From: Sipunculus nudus
Lineage: Eukaryota > Annelida > Sipuncula > Golfingiida > Sipunculidae
Assembly (NCBI GenBank): GCA_026874595.1
Contig: CM049321.1
Coordinates: 744,479-808,478 of the forward strand
Direction: 5' to 3'
DNA: 64,000 nucleotides
Made by a program: the position numbers and the translations under genes. Of the stretch, positions 36,642 through 48,000 are shown piece by piece; position 1 is the stretch's first letter; each line of letters opens with the position of its first letter. The notes under the pieces were generated by a model, which saw nothing but the letters and a program-made list of their open reading frames with translations, did no database searches and was not told the DNA's origin.

Positions 36642-37327
36642 TGTCACCGGGCGTGTGTGGGTTGGCGTAAAGCTGTAACACACAATGCAACACAGTTAAA
36701 AATAAAATTATCGATACAATGCTCATATACATACACATATTATACAAAAGCTTCCCCGTAATGAGGTAGGTCTACAGGTAGTTATAATATACCCAGTTTG
36801 CAATACAGTGGCAATTATATACTTTATAATAACGAATACGTACCCATAAAGAGGTAGTTCAACAGGTAATTACAAAGGGCTATGTGGATTTCATTATCAT
36901 ATGTTATATATCTGAAACACGAAACTGTAGGAAAATACAAATAACAAAAGTCTGCAGGTATAACAAATTGGGTCTGTATAACAGCATTACGTATAAGGCA
37001 TTTAGCTAACAGGTAAGTACAAATAGTAAATGGAAAAGGTCTGCAGGTAGATATAACAAAGTGGGTCTGTATTGCAGCATTACGTATAAGGCAATTAGCT
37101 AACAGGTAAGTACAAATAGTAAATGGAAAAGGTCTGCAGGTAGATATAACAAAGTGGGTCTGTATTGCAGCATTACGTATAAGGCAACTAGCTAACAGGT
37201 AAACATAGTAAAACCTACATACAGTAAAAACTAACGGGCTGCGATTACATGGTTGCCATGTTAAATTATACTGTCCTTGGTCAGGAAGTGACTTGTCTGA
37301 CAGAACGAACATTTATATAATATTACA
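36642..37327 (-). repeat. gypsy 3' LTR
   Basis: Shares TGTCACCGGGC at one end and TATAATATTACA at the other with the LTR at 44121. It lacks about 270 bp present there after position 44155 and has three copies, not two, of an internal 93-bp unit (CTGCAGGTAGATATAACAAA). Homology may extend to 37349. Confidence 0.75.
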
Positions 37328-38267
37328 GTAATTGAACGTTCATGAGATACGGGCTTGCTCTCAGCTACAACGGTATTTTTAAGGACACAAATGAATATGA
37401 AATTATAAAGGAACACATACCTGTAGAAGTGACAAAAAGTGCAGTCATATAAATGCTGTGTAGCACCCGGGTCTCGACATGGCAAACTGCGCCGATTCCC
37501 GCGCTTCACTTCTGCTTATATTATGTGATATAAAATAACAAGAACAAGGTACCTTATTCACTGCGAAAGTATCACCTTACGCAACATTCGTGATACGGTC
37601 GGCTGCACGCAAAGCCAACTCTAACAGTAAACATTAAACACCCAACAATATAATTGTGGTAGGGCAATTGATCTGTATCTAGATCTACTCTGTGACATAC
37701 TTCTCCCCATCGTGAAATGGCGTCCTCGTCATTTGGTATCATAAATAAAACAGAGCTTCCCTTTAAATGTATCCCTACAGTAATGTTCACTTTAAAACAT
37801 ATAATCACATATATTACACATGTACTGTTACATATATATTCAACGAATTATACATATGTCGCAGGAGTTAACGCATAAGCGGTTATCCTTTTCTTATCAT
37901 GAGCTATTGGAACATACGTTGTTGTTGAATTTACGAAAGTGATTGCGTTATGTGCAAAATTATACGATTGAAATCTTTGCACAGGTTTCCTTGTTCTAGT
38001 AGAGAGTCACACTGAATCCTGAGATGCATCTTTATTCGGTTGGCTTTGTTGTACTTCCTGTCCTATTGGATCGGCCTCAGGAATGGGATCTACGTCAACT
38101 GCATCGGTATTATCCGAAATGTTGTCCATGATACGTCATGATCACTGTGACTTTCGGGATCCGTAAGGGCCTGTACCTTTTCCGGATCTGATGCTATGGC
38201 AGGCTGTCTCCTCGGTGCAATGAGCATCCAGTCGTTTCGGTCATCGTCCGAGTTGTCTGATTCATCA

Positions 38268-39191
38268 CTATGGTCTGTTTTTTTGCTTGTGCGATAACGT
38301 ACTGTGCTTACTTTGGATTTTCGATGTTCTCTTGTCTTCGGGTATGTGTACTGGTACTTCGAATTTTAACAGCATATTTCGATGCAACGTTTTTGGTTTG
38401 GCCAGTCCCATCCTCTCGCTGCACCGTAAACACTGGGACTTCAGTATTTGGTTGCTCCAAGATAATATACACATCTCTGGCCCACTTGTCTGCTCATTTC
38501 TGACGACCTTTGGACCCAGCGTTTTAACAAGGACACGATCACCAGGTTTCAGATCTTGTTGGGTTACTCTCCTGTCATAATAACTGTTATACCTCTCGTC
38601 AGTACTGCTTGATACATGTGGTGCTGTATCGTACGCGAATTCAAGTTTTTCGTTTAATTTTGTTATGTACGTCGACGGACTGTTTGATTGAAGTGGTTCA
38701 GATTCAGCCTATCCAAGAAAAGCACCAAAGCTAATCGCGGTTGTCGACCGAACATCAGATAGTACGGCGCATGCCCTGTACTAATGTCTCGTGGCGTTAT
38801 AAGCATGAACTAACAAAGGCAGATATGTCTTCCAGTCTGCTTTCTTTTCATCTTCTAGCGTCCGAAGCATAGCTAGCAGTATTTGATTGAATCTCTTACA
38901 CATCCCGTTTCCCTGAGGATGGTACGCCGTTGTATCAGACTTCTGGATCCCGGCGGTCTTACAAAGTTCCTTCATCAAACCTGATACAAAGTTCGGACCC
39001 TGATCGCTATGAAGGCGTAAAGGCCAGCCATAATGCATAATAAAGTTACCAAATAGTAGGCGTGCTGTAGTTATAGCGGTTTGATCCTTGGACGGCAGTG
39101 CTTGGGCGTATCTTGTGAAGTGGTCCACTATCCCCAGGATATTGTTGAATCCCCCTTTACAGTCTTCGATACAACAGAAATCCACACACAA
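38268..39191 (-). pseudogene. gypsy integrase (defective)
   Basis: The catalytic core is readable: VDHFTRYAQALPSKDQTAI, HSDQGPNFVSGL and AYHPQGNGMCKRFNQ. The first two acidic residues of the DDE triad are present, but the glutamate expected in the ERFN block is lysine (KRFN), a G-to-A change that would abolish strand transfer. The N-terminal zinc motif is reduced: only SCFRC with its CxxC remains, at about 39275, before the core. After a stop at 38781 degraded C-terminal sequence continues to about 38270. Confidence 0.85.
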
Positions 39192-39419
39192 GTTCCATTG
39201 GCCTTTATGTTTTAATAGAAATTAGTTTTAGTTTGTGCGAAATGTACTGGTATTTTACTACAGATACAGCGAAAGCAGGATTTTATTTTCTCTTCCGCAT
39301 CTTGCTTGAGCTGTATCAAGTCCGGTTTCTGGTAGGTGTTTTCGGCGGTTTGATGCCTCGGGTCACCTGGAAAGAACATCAACGTCATTTGCATTCCTAC
39401 CGGGTCTGTATTCAATCGT

Positions 39420-40729
39420 GAAGTCGTACAGAGATAGTGCTGCTATCCATCGTTGACCAAGAGCGTCTAACTTGGCAGTCGTTAACACATAAGTAAGTAG
39501 GTTGTTATCCGTGAAGACCTGGAGCTTATTACCGTATAGATAATCATGAAACTTGTTGATAACCGCCCACTTCAGATCTAAATTTTCAGTTTATGTGCTG
39601 AATAGTTCTTTTCACCAGGTTTTAGAGACCTGCTGGCGTAGGAAATTTCACGTTTCTGGCCATTCTGTTCTTGGTACAGAACTGCACCTAGTCCCTCTTG
39701 GCTGGCATCCATGTGTAAAATAAAAGGTTTGTTAAAGTCGGCGAATCCTAGAACAGGCGGCGTTGTCAGTTTTCCGATTATGGTTTGAAAAGAATCTTGC
39801 TCAGCACTTGTCCACATCCATGGTTGTTTTGATTGTTCTGGCTGTTTGGTCTTTTTTTTTGTTCCGCTCGGTTTTGTCAACATTTGGTTCAATGGGTGTA
39901 CAATTTTAGCATAATCATTAACAAATCTTCGGTAATATCCAGTGAAGCCTAGAAATTTCCTCAACTCTTCCACATTACGTGGAACTGGCCAGTTTTTGAT
40001 TGCTTCAGTCTTTTTCGGATCTGTTTCTATTCCATTAGCAGATATGATGTGACCTAGATATTTTACTCTCTTGGTAAACAAATTACATATAGAAGGTTTT
40101 AGTTTTAGACCGTGTTCCTTAAATTTGGCGAAACCAGCTTCAAGCCTCTCTAAATGTTCTTTGAAGGTGGTTGAAAATACAATAATGTCATCAAGGTATA
40201 CTAGACACTGCTTTAGAGCTAGGTTTCCCATACATTTCTCCATTAATCTCTGGAAAAAGCTGGGAGCATGGTCAGACCGAAGCTCATTTTTAAACTCATA
40301 CAGTCCGAGAGGTCCTGCCGTGAAAGCTGTTTTATGTTTGTCCTGTTCCTTGATTTCTACCTGCCAATATCCGGATTGTAGGTCAAGTGTAGAAAACCAT
40401 TGTGCACCTGTCAAAACATCAAGTGTTTCATCTAATCTCGGCAGATGATATGCGTCGCGTACTGTACGAGAGTTAAGCTTTCTTAGGTCAACACAAACAC
40501 GGAGGCTACCGTCTTTCTTCCTTACAAGCACTAAATTCGACGCGTATGGACTGCTGGACTCTCTGATTACACCACATTCCAACATTTCTCGTAGATGGTG
40601 TCTCACTTCATCGTACAATGCTGGTGGAATCCGGCGATGTGGTTGTTTAAACGGAGTGTTGTCGGTCAGGTTTATTTCATGTACCACTGTGTTGGTCCGA
40701 CCTAGTTCTGTTTTAGTCTTTGCAAACAC
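39420..40729 (-). pseudogene. gypsy reverse transcriptase / RNase H (defective)
   Basis: A 383-codon frame holds RT and the start of RNase H: YASNLVLVRKKDGSLRVCVD, motif A STLDLQSGYWQV, catalytic CLVYLDDIIVFS, GHIISANGIETDPKKTEAI, LGFTGYYRRFV and the RNase H start ILHMDASQEGLGAVLYQ. After YEF the expected block xMPFGLTNAP reads KNELRSDHAP. The expected block survives in another frame (SFGLT), so two compensating indels bracket it. RNase H continues after another frameshift at 39578 (VFTDN, ADVLSR-like) to about 39420. Confidence 0.9.
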
Positions 40730-40744
40730 GGAGGCCTATTTATT

Positions 40745-41560
40745 CAGCAATGCATCCACCTACTGGCGATGCTCCAAAGTCAAAAGTTCTGGATCCCAGC
40801 TGAACCCAAAATTGTCAACCGGGACCTCTGCTGGCTGTCCAGGAATGTTACTATTAATGTTACCGGGTCTGCCGAGGACTGACACTGCTTTCAGTTCACA
40901 TAATCGAATGTTTGGCCTGATGATCTGTTCCTTTGCTGACTTGTTACAAATCTGTACTGGAATCTTGTATGTTGTTATCTTTTGTTTGATGTGTGCAGCA
41001 CGTGGGCAAACTGTTATTGCTCCTGGTAAAGCATCCGATAACTCTAGGGTTATTGCAGCATGAACCAATGGTGCCCTGCGCATCCTGCCCCACACTGTAA
41101 CGGTTGTGTTGGATGGGATTTTCACAGGTTAACGGCGAGCCAGTTTTATCTGTCCTATTTTACCGTCCTTTCTCGGTAAAACACTGAAAGCTGTGTTCCA
41201 CTGGTGAGGAATGACATCTGTGTGCTTATCCTCTGTGTGATCTTTAAAAAGCTGTATCACATTAGTCCAAAGGATAACTGGAACATGGTGGTTGTACTCC
41301 GTATCCTGAACTACTTGAATTGGCAGTTCTACATTTCTTTCCAGAAAGGGGACGCTGACACATGCTTCTTCTACATACCCTTTAAACGGTAGTTGGTTTC
41401 CGCCTGCTGAATAAACCTCAATGCCCAATCCGTCGAGGGAATGGAGATGGAGATGTGGTAACTGTCTTTTACAAAAACTCTCAGATACGGTAGTTACCAA
41501 AGATAACTAAGCCGGTGCATTCTGTTCCTTCTACTCTGATGGGTACTTTATTGGCACAAC
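40745..41560 (-). pseudogene. gypsy protease and linker region
   Basis: Two open pieces (41500-41129 and 41125-40760) lie upstream of RT. The first contains a retropepsin-like region: TVSESFCKRQLP, LDGLGIEVYSAGGNQLPFKG, VPVILWTNVI (an ILGT-type block with W for G). The second is the linker before RT with the acidic FSWDPELLTLEHRQ. A stop and a frameshift separate the pieces. The expected DTG/DSG active site would lie just upstream near 41510-41560, in degraded sequence; I could not confirm it. Confidence 0.6.
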
Positions 41561-41899
41561 CAACCATCTTTTCCCTGAGTAAGTGTAGATTTTGGGGGTG
41601 ACTGTCTAGTTGAAGGCCTGCTTCTTCCCCAGCGGAAGAGGCCAATACCTGTTTCCCTGTTGTCTATCTTGTCTACTCTATCCAGGCCTTCCTCTGGCAT
41701 CAAAAGGTGTTTGATTCAGGTTGGTTTGATCTTGTCTGTATCCAGGTCTTCTTCGGCATGAGGTATCAAAAGGGGGCTGATTCGGCTTTGTTTGATTGTA
41801 CTCTCCTGACTACCGCACATGGCGCCAACCTCGGTATAAAGCTTCCCCAGGTGATGGATTATCTAGTCGTCGCTCTATCATATCCAGTCTTTGTAGAAG

Positions 41900-42793
41900 T
41901 TTGGTCATTTCACCGTCAGTAGCAGAATGTCTCTGTTCTGTGAGTCGTTTTTTTAGCGAATAAAAGCGACTCATGATCCTATGAATGTCTGAGTGCTGTG
42001 GCTGTTGCTGGAGCTGGGTTTTCTTAAATTGCTTCCCTGTTGTTGGCTGTCACTTGAGCTCTTGTTCGGCTGCTCTAACTTCCCGTCTCAGTTCATCGAA
42101 ACTTCGACACGCATCGTATTTGTGCCTTGTGGCATTTTTCAGTCTCTCCTCTCGTACACCTGTTCAAAACCGATTCTTAATCATATCATCGGTGAACCTC
42201 AATCCAGGAAGTCCCTTCTCTCTGGCTTGATGCAAGATTTCCTCTAACCGGCATCCCTATGCTGCAACAGATTTCCCCTCTTCTTGCGACTGAGTGTAGA
42301 ATTTCTGCAGCAAAGCCTCTCCTGTGATGACAGCACGGTAAATACCATCCATCTTGTCGACTATCTGATTGACCTTGACCCCTTCTCCGAACCGTAGAAA
42401 TATCTTGGCCTTCTGCTCTTTCAAAAACTTGCGGACTGCCTGAGTGATCACTGGCTCTGGGTGGATGGCATCTCGTTGTAGACATTTCACCTCGTACCGC
42501 CAAACATCAAAGGACACCTCTTCCTTTGGCACTGGGATCCCCCAGAGAAGGATATCCTGGGAAGCTGTGTGTAGGAGAAAGGTGTAAAGTTAAATGACTG
42601 TTCTGTAAGGTGAAGAAACACACGGAACAGTCTTCTCAGACTTTACTGCACCTTCATTTTTAAGCTCTACCTGTCTTTGAACAGTTTATTTCCCAGAACT
42701 TCCTAGGTACCTTGCCATTTTTTCCAAGTCATCTTCAGACAATTCATGTTCGCCTGAAGATTCACTCTCAAGTTTCAAATTTTCTTGTGACAT
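41900..42793 (-). pseudogene. gypsy gag (defective)
   Basis: Starts at ATG 42793-42791 with an acidic N-terminus (SGEHELSEDDLEKMARYLGS) that meets an in-frame TAA after about 35 codons. Downstream the capsid region is readable from about 42580: VSFDVWRYEVKCLQRD, RFGEGVKVNQIVDKMDG and ITGEALLQKFYTQSQEEG. A frameshift near 42257 then moves to the frame with ILHQAREKGLPGLRFTDD. This type of capsid is common in molluscan gypsy elements (family knowledge). No CCHC zinc knuckle was identified with certainty. Confidence 0.75.
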
Positions 42794-44100
42794 TGTTTTG
42801 TTATTATTATACTATTTTCATGAGATTATAAGATAAATCATCAAATAAACAGTCGTGTACCTTCAGTAATCCGGATAGTATGAACGCTATACGGCTCTCA
42901 ATTACACAGATATCAGTTTTTCTACTAGCGTAAATGAATTAAATGTGAGTATGAAGGTAAAGCAACATCCAAAAAATATTCTAGTCATACCAATGGAGTA
43001 CAAACAGTTACACAGTTACAAACAGTTACCTCAGCAGCAAATACTGTTATCAAAGTGATTACCTTCTCAGATATTTGACCAACATCTGAGATATCAAATA
43101 CATGCACAGCATATTTAATTCAACGGAAAACCATGTATGAATTTGATCAAACCCCTATGTGTCGGATCAAAATGCGGTGCTTACAAATCCATAAAAATTA
43201 TTACCAGAACCCAGTGTACCTGTACTAATCCAACTGCAGTTTACACCAATCAGCTGTACTGGAAGTATTGACAATATCACAATACTGGCATGCAAATTAA
43301 ACTACCAGTAACTCATTAAACAAGTAATCTAAGAAATTGGACGAATGTTCTAAGTGCGTTTGGTGCATGTGTATCAGTGTAACATTAATAAAATAATCAT
43401 GGAAGACGATCAAGTTACTATAAACAAAATACCAAAACCAGGAATTGTGTGTGAATTAACAAAGTTCATTAATTACTTTATAACTGTGAGCTGTGTATAG
43501 ACTGAAGCATCAACGTCCATCGATGTACAGTTAAATCAGTTAATACTACCGTCCTGTGACCACATATGTATACAAAGTCCATTGGTCACGTAAAAAGGAA
43601 CATGATCGACTAGATCTTTAATATTTAATCTGAGTCCAATACTGATCAGTAATATGATCAGTGTGTTGTGATATATGACAAAGTTCACTGTATAAAACGT
43701 TGGTATATTCAGAGTGAGGGTGTGTAAACACTTAAATCATGCAATATACTCAACTTCCGTTGGTGGCGCTGTGGTGTTTCCCTGGAAGGCTCTTCCGGTT
43801 AAGACAAAATGGCAGCCAAGTCCAAACACAAATTACGGAAGTTCCAGAAAAAGTCATACAAAGCGAAATCCTGGTGCACAAACATGGTAATCCGTGCTCC
43901 TCGACGACAAACGGACCGTGCCAACGGACCGTGGCCTCAACTCCTGGAACCTCAGCTTCGGATAGTGGTCGTGAAACCACAATGGCGAATTACGTCACTC
44001 TTCTGGAGGGCAGTGCGACGTCTGACGACAGACAAAGAAAATCACTGGTCTGTGTTCTGTCTCAATCGAACCAATGACTGGGTACAATGGAAGCCATCAG
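42794..44100 (-). other. gypsy leader between primer-binding site and gag
   Basis: About 1.3 kb without a convincing coding region on the minus strand. Open frames on the plus strand around 43739-44168 are GC-rich incidental frames. It probably holds the untranslated leader and packaging region, but I see no specific motif. Confidence 0.45.
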
Positions 44101-44118
44101 GTCCCTTATTGGGCACCA
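44101..44118 (-). promoter_or_regulatory. gypsy primer-binding site
   Basis: Minus strand TGGTGCCCAATAAGGGAC begins two bases after the 5' LTR end (GTGACA|TT). Starting with TGG it pairs with a tRNA 3' CCA end. The tRNA species is not assigned. Confidence 0.65.
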
Positions 44119-44120
44119 AA

Positions 44121-44988
44121 TGTCACCGGGCATGTGTGGGTTGGCGTGAAGCTGTCCCAGGCCTGTGAGTGGGGTCGGGAATGGGTGGCTCCAAAACCAG
44201 AACACAAAGTGTTTTACCCAGTTTAATGCATGGAGAAGTGACAAAAAGTGCAATCATATAAATGCTGTGTAGCACCCGGGTCTCGACATAGCACACTGCC
44301 CATTAAATTCATAACTAAATACATATTAATAATACAAAGGCCTTTCATTACACGTGTCAAGCACAAAACATTTGGTGCCCTTCAATACATCCTTCAAACA
44401 TACTAAAGTGCAATAAATATCAATACAATGCAACACAGTTAAATATAAAATTATCGATACCATGCTCATATACATACACATATTATACAAAAGCTTCCCC
44501 ATAATGAGGTGGGTCTACAGGCAGATATAATATACCCAGTTTGCAATACACTGGCAATTATATACTTTATAATAACGAATACGTACAAGTAAAGAGGTAG
44601 TTCAACAGGTAATTACAAAGGGCTATGTAGATTTCTTCATCATATGTTATATATGTGAAACACGAAACTGTAGGAAAATACAAATAACAAATGGGACAAG
44701 TCTGCAGGTAGGTATAACAAAGTGGGTCTGTATTACAGCATTACGTATAAGGCAATTAGCTAACAGGTAAGTACAAATAGTAAATGGAAAAGGTCTGCAG
44801 GTAGATATAACAAATTGGGTCTGTATTGCAGCATTACGTATAAGGCAACTAGCTAACAGGTAAACACAGTAAAACCTACATACAGTAAAAACTAACGGGC
44901 TGCGATAACAAGGTTACCATGTTAAAGTATACTGTACTTGGTCAGGAAGTGACTTGTCTGACAGAACGAACATTTATATAATATTACA
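44121..44988 (-). repeat. gypsy 5' LTR
   Basis: Minus strand TGTAATATTATA...GGTGACA. Contains two copies of the 93-bp internal unit (about 44700-44860) and the 270 bp missing from the 3' LTR. The similarity to the left copy continues past 44988 through GAACGTTCATGAGAT, so the true boundary may be about 45014 and may include the palindrome TGAACGTTCA. Confidence 0.75.
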
Positions 44989-45000
44989 ACAAATGAACGT

Positions 45001-48000
45001 TCATGAGATCATGAGATCAGTTGCGTAGCATCCTATATCGTTCTCTGAAGCAGTAATCGAGCTATATGAGCAGTCTCCACCAGTACCACTCCAGGATGAC
45101 GCATTTGTAGAAATAAAATCTGTTGCGTTCCTATTGACATAAACATTAAAACATACTATGACAGGGTGATGATATATATCGGGTGACAATTTTCCAAGCA
45201 CAACCTGAGGTAACTCCTTGATTATTTTTATTGTATTTTAAGTTAAGAAATCATTCTTTCTTCGAATATTCATTTAATCTTTAATTGCTAATTATCAACA
45301 CTCTCGTTAAAATTCAATAGTATAAGTCAACGTATATATTTGACTTAAATATCTGGACCCTTTTGATGTCAACCATACATGTAAAGTAAAAGCCACCATT
45401 CCAATCGCCAACATGCCGTAAAGGACTGTCAGGCTGATGTATAATTTTCTTACCGACACAATACCAAAACCTATAAAAACAGAATGACAACAATGCTTAT
45501 TATTGGATTGATTAAGCAATTTTATATGTATGATAAGAGGCCAGTTTTAAAACCATTCAGATTTTTATATTCGATTTGAAGTTTTTATCATAAATATGAT
45601 GTGTATAAACAATGCCAAGCAGGCGTATACATGTATTTTAAATATTATCTAATATCAATAATTAGTTTACAATCCAATGTTTTTCTAATTATGTTAGGTT
45701 TAGCTTTGAGAAACGAACTTAAATCATCACTGTAAATCCCTGGAGGGCATAAGCGAGCCTCCATGGAAACCTTAAATTCGGTCACAGGGACCTAACTTTG
45801 TGAGATACTGGCCAAAAACATGAATTTGAACACAGGGTACAAAATTTAAGTGTTGGACCAAGAACCTTCTCACTCATCGAGGGATGTCCTTGGCATGACC
45901 TTTATTCTGTGAGCTATCAGAAAAGAAAACTTTATTTTTGCACCTCAAAAGTCAGATGGGCATAAATTGTATCCGTTAGATATAGAATCTTCTACCGCAA
46001 CATCCAGAAAGTTCCTTGACAAATCTCCATGGAAATCTAAAATTAGGCCAAAGTGACCCATATTCTGCCAATTACAGGCTACAAGAATGGTTAGACAGGG
46101 CACAAATTCTATCCATTAACCCTAGAATCTACCGACATAACATCCAGTGGGTTCCGTGCCATATCTTTTTGGAGACCTGAAATTAGGTCATGGTGATCTA
46201 TGTTCTACACGTTAAGGGCCAAAAACTTGTTTTTCGGCATCAAAACATGGTAAGTATTGTATCCATTAGCTCTAGAGTCTTTAAGCGTAACACAAAGATA
46301 AATCTTGGGCATATTTCCTTGGAAACATGAAAAGGTGATGGGGACCTATACAACTGCGCTACTCTGATTAAGATTCCGGGGACCTCAGTTTATTCTTCTT
46401 GGAAACACTAAATAAGGACAATGTGACCTATATTCTGTAAGCTATGTAAAAGAACATGACATGAGCGTCCTGTGAGTCAAATAGACATAAATCTTAGTAG
46501 TTTGACGTAGACATTTATTACTAAGAATCTAAAGAGTTCCGAGGGAACATCTTCTTGGAAACGCTAATTCAGGTCGCTGTAACCTATGTACAAAGGCCTA
46601 TGGGCCAAGGTCATTATTTTGAGCAATCTGGTAGTCATTTTGCCCATTAATGAAAGTTCCTGGAAAAGTAATCAACTCTATGGCAAATCCAGCTGAGAGT
46701 CATGACCCATTGGCTACAAGTTAAGGTATTGCGATCCAGTGCTCGATTAGACCTGATTTCGGCTTTGCAGTTAGAAATAAAAATATAGAATTGAATAGCA
46801 GAAGGAAAATAGCATTTAATACAAGAAATAAGATGTTAACGTTTTGTATCACAGGATATAATATTCCATTCAATGTAGTATAAAAACTAATACACATTCA
46901 AGCTTGAAAGCTAGAGAAGGATGATTTTTAGTAGTTTTAACACACAAAATCGACGTAGAAGTTAATGGAAATAAGTTGACAAATCTTTAGATAAAGAGGT
47001 ATTTTTGTAAGATGATATCTTTGTGATGATCATATGGGTCGTGGAGTGTTGTATAAGGACGGGAACACAACCTTCATACAACCTCTATAATCTTTGTAAA
47101 GCAGGTCACTATGCCCACTTGGAGCACTATTAAACAGACAAAGGACTAATGCAGTCAGAAAGTACAAAGTGTCGGATTCGGAGCAAATTACTTTTTTTTA
47201 TCTCTGTTTTACATGACATATGAAGATATTTAAACATCACGATATAGCACAAAATCTGTAGTTTTTCCGGTGATATTCCCTTATTTTAAATTGCTTCCTG
47301 ATTATATTTATACCGAACTAACCCTTGTCTGATAGAATAAATTAAAGGAAGACACTTTTTATCCCTTACCTTACCATAAAATGGCAAATCCGAAAGAATA
47401 AACTTACTATCAGTTGACTTATTTTTAGGAAACACTTGGTTCATAACCATTGATCATGTTGTCCTCTCACATGCCTCGCTTAAACCTGTCAATCAAACAA
47501 AATAATCAGAAAGACATGACACAGCATTTTATTTTATCAGCGGATTGAGGCTTAGTAAAAATGCATTATTCCCTTGAAGATTTGCGGATACACCTCTATT
47601 TACCACCAATCTCCTATTGCCCGTGGGCTTACCGAGCACTGACAGTTTTATTTTTTCAAGTTTCTCGAAACTGCTCGTTGGGCTGTCATTTTGCGTACAC
47701 ATAAAAACGGATATCACAGGTCGCATAACGCATGCGAGTATTTGTGTATACCGCTGATTAATCCATAACCAGGTATAATTAACCTCTATATAACATGATT
47801 TATTTTCCATTCAACTGTAAGAAGAACCATATAGATTCAGGTTTGGAACCTATAAGACTAAAGATAAGAACTACATCTTTGAAGATGAGGTTATTTGAAT
47901 TAAGTCGTTTACTTTAAATCAGATTAACTACTATCCTTCTACTCAATATATATTATTGTATATATGATGTTTGTAATGAGTAAGAACAATTTGGTTCAAG

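Larger units (their letters stand above)
36642..44988 (-). mobile_element. Ty3/gypsy LTR retrotransposon, defective
   Basis: The element runs on the minus strand: 5' LTR 44121-44988, primer-binding site 44101-44118, gag from 42793, protease region, RT/RNase H, integrase to about 38270, 3' LTR 36642-37327. All coding regions carry stops or frameshifts. The gag-PR-RT-RH-IN order identifies the family. Both LTRs obey TG...CA. No matching target-site duplication is evident: the left flank is a TA microsatellite and the right flank is a coding exon of a lectin gene. A block at 37424-37490, inside the 3' LTR, repeats 44233-44297 in the 5' LTR, so the left side has been rearranged. Confidence 0.85.

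Noticed and set aside
36400-36747. Frames over TA microsatellites giving Tyr/Ile repeats (also at 7132, 25642, 62326)
   Set aside because: TA dinucleotide runs read as YI repeats in every frame; no coding evidence.
36824-37312. 162-codon minus-strand frame with internal repeats
   Set aside because: It translates the 93-bp LTR minisatellite; the unit is a multiple of three so the frame stays open by chance.
40071-42247. Plus-strand frames of 60-135 codons
   Set aside because: Antisense shadows of the minus-strand gypsy gag and pol genes.
43739-44168. Plus-strand frames of 112 and 119 codons in the gypsy leader
   Set aside because: They cross into the LTR, overlap each other in different frames and show no recognisable domain.
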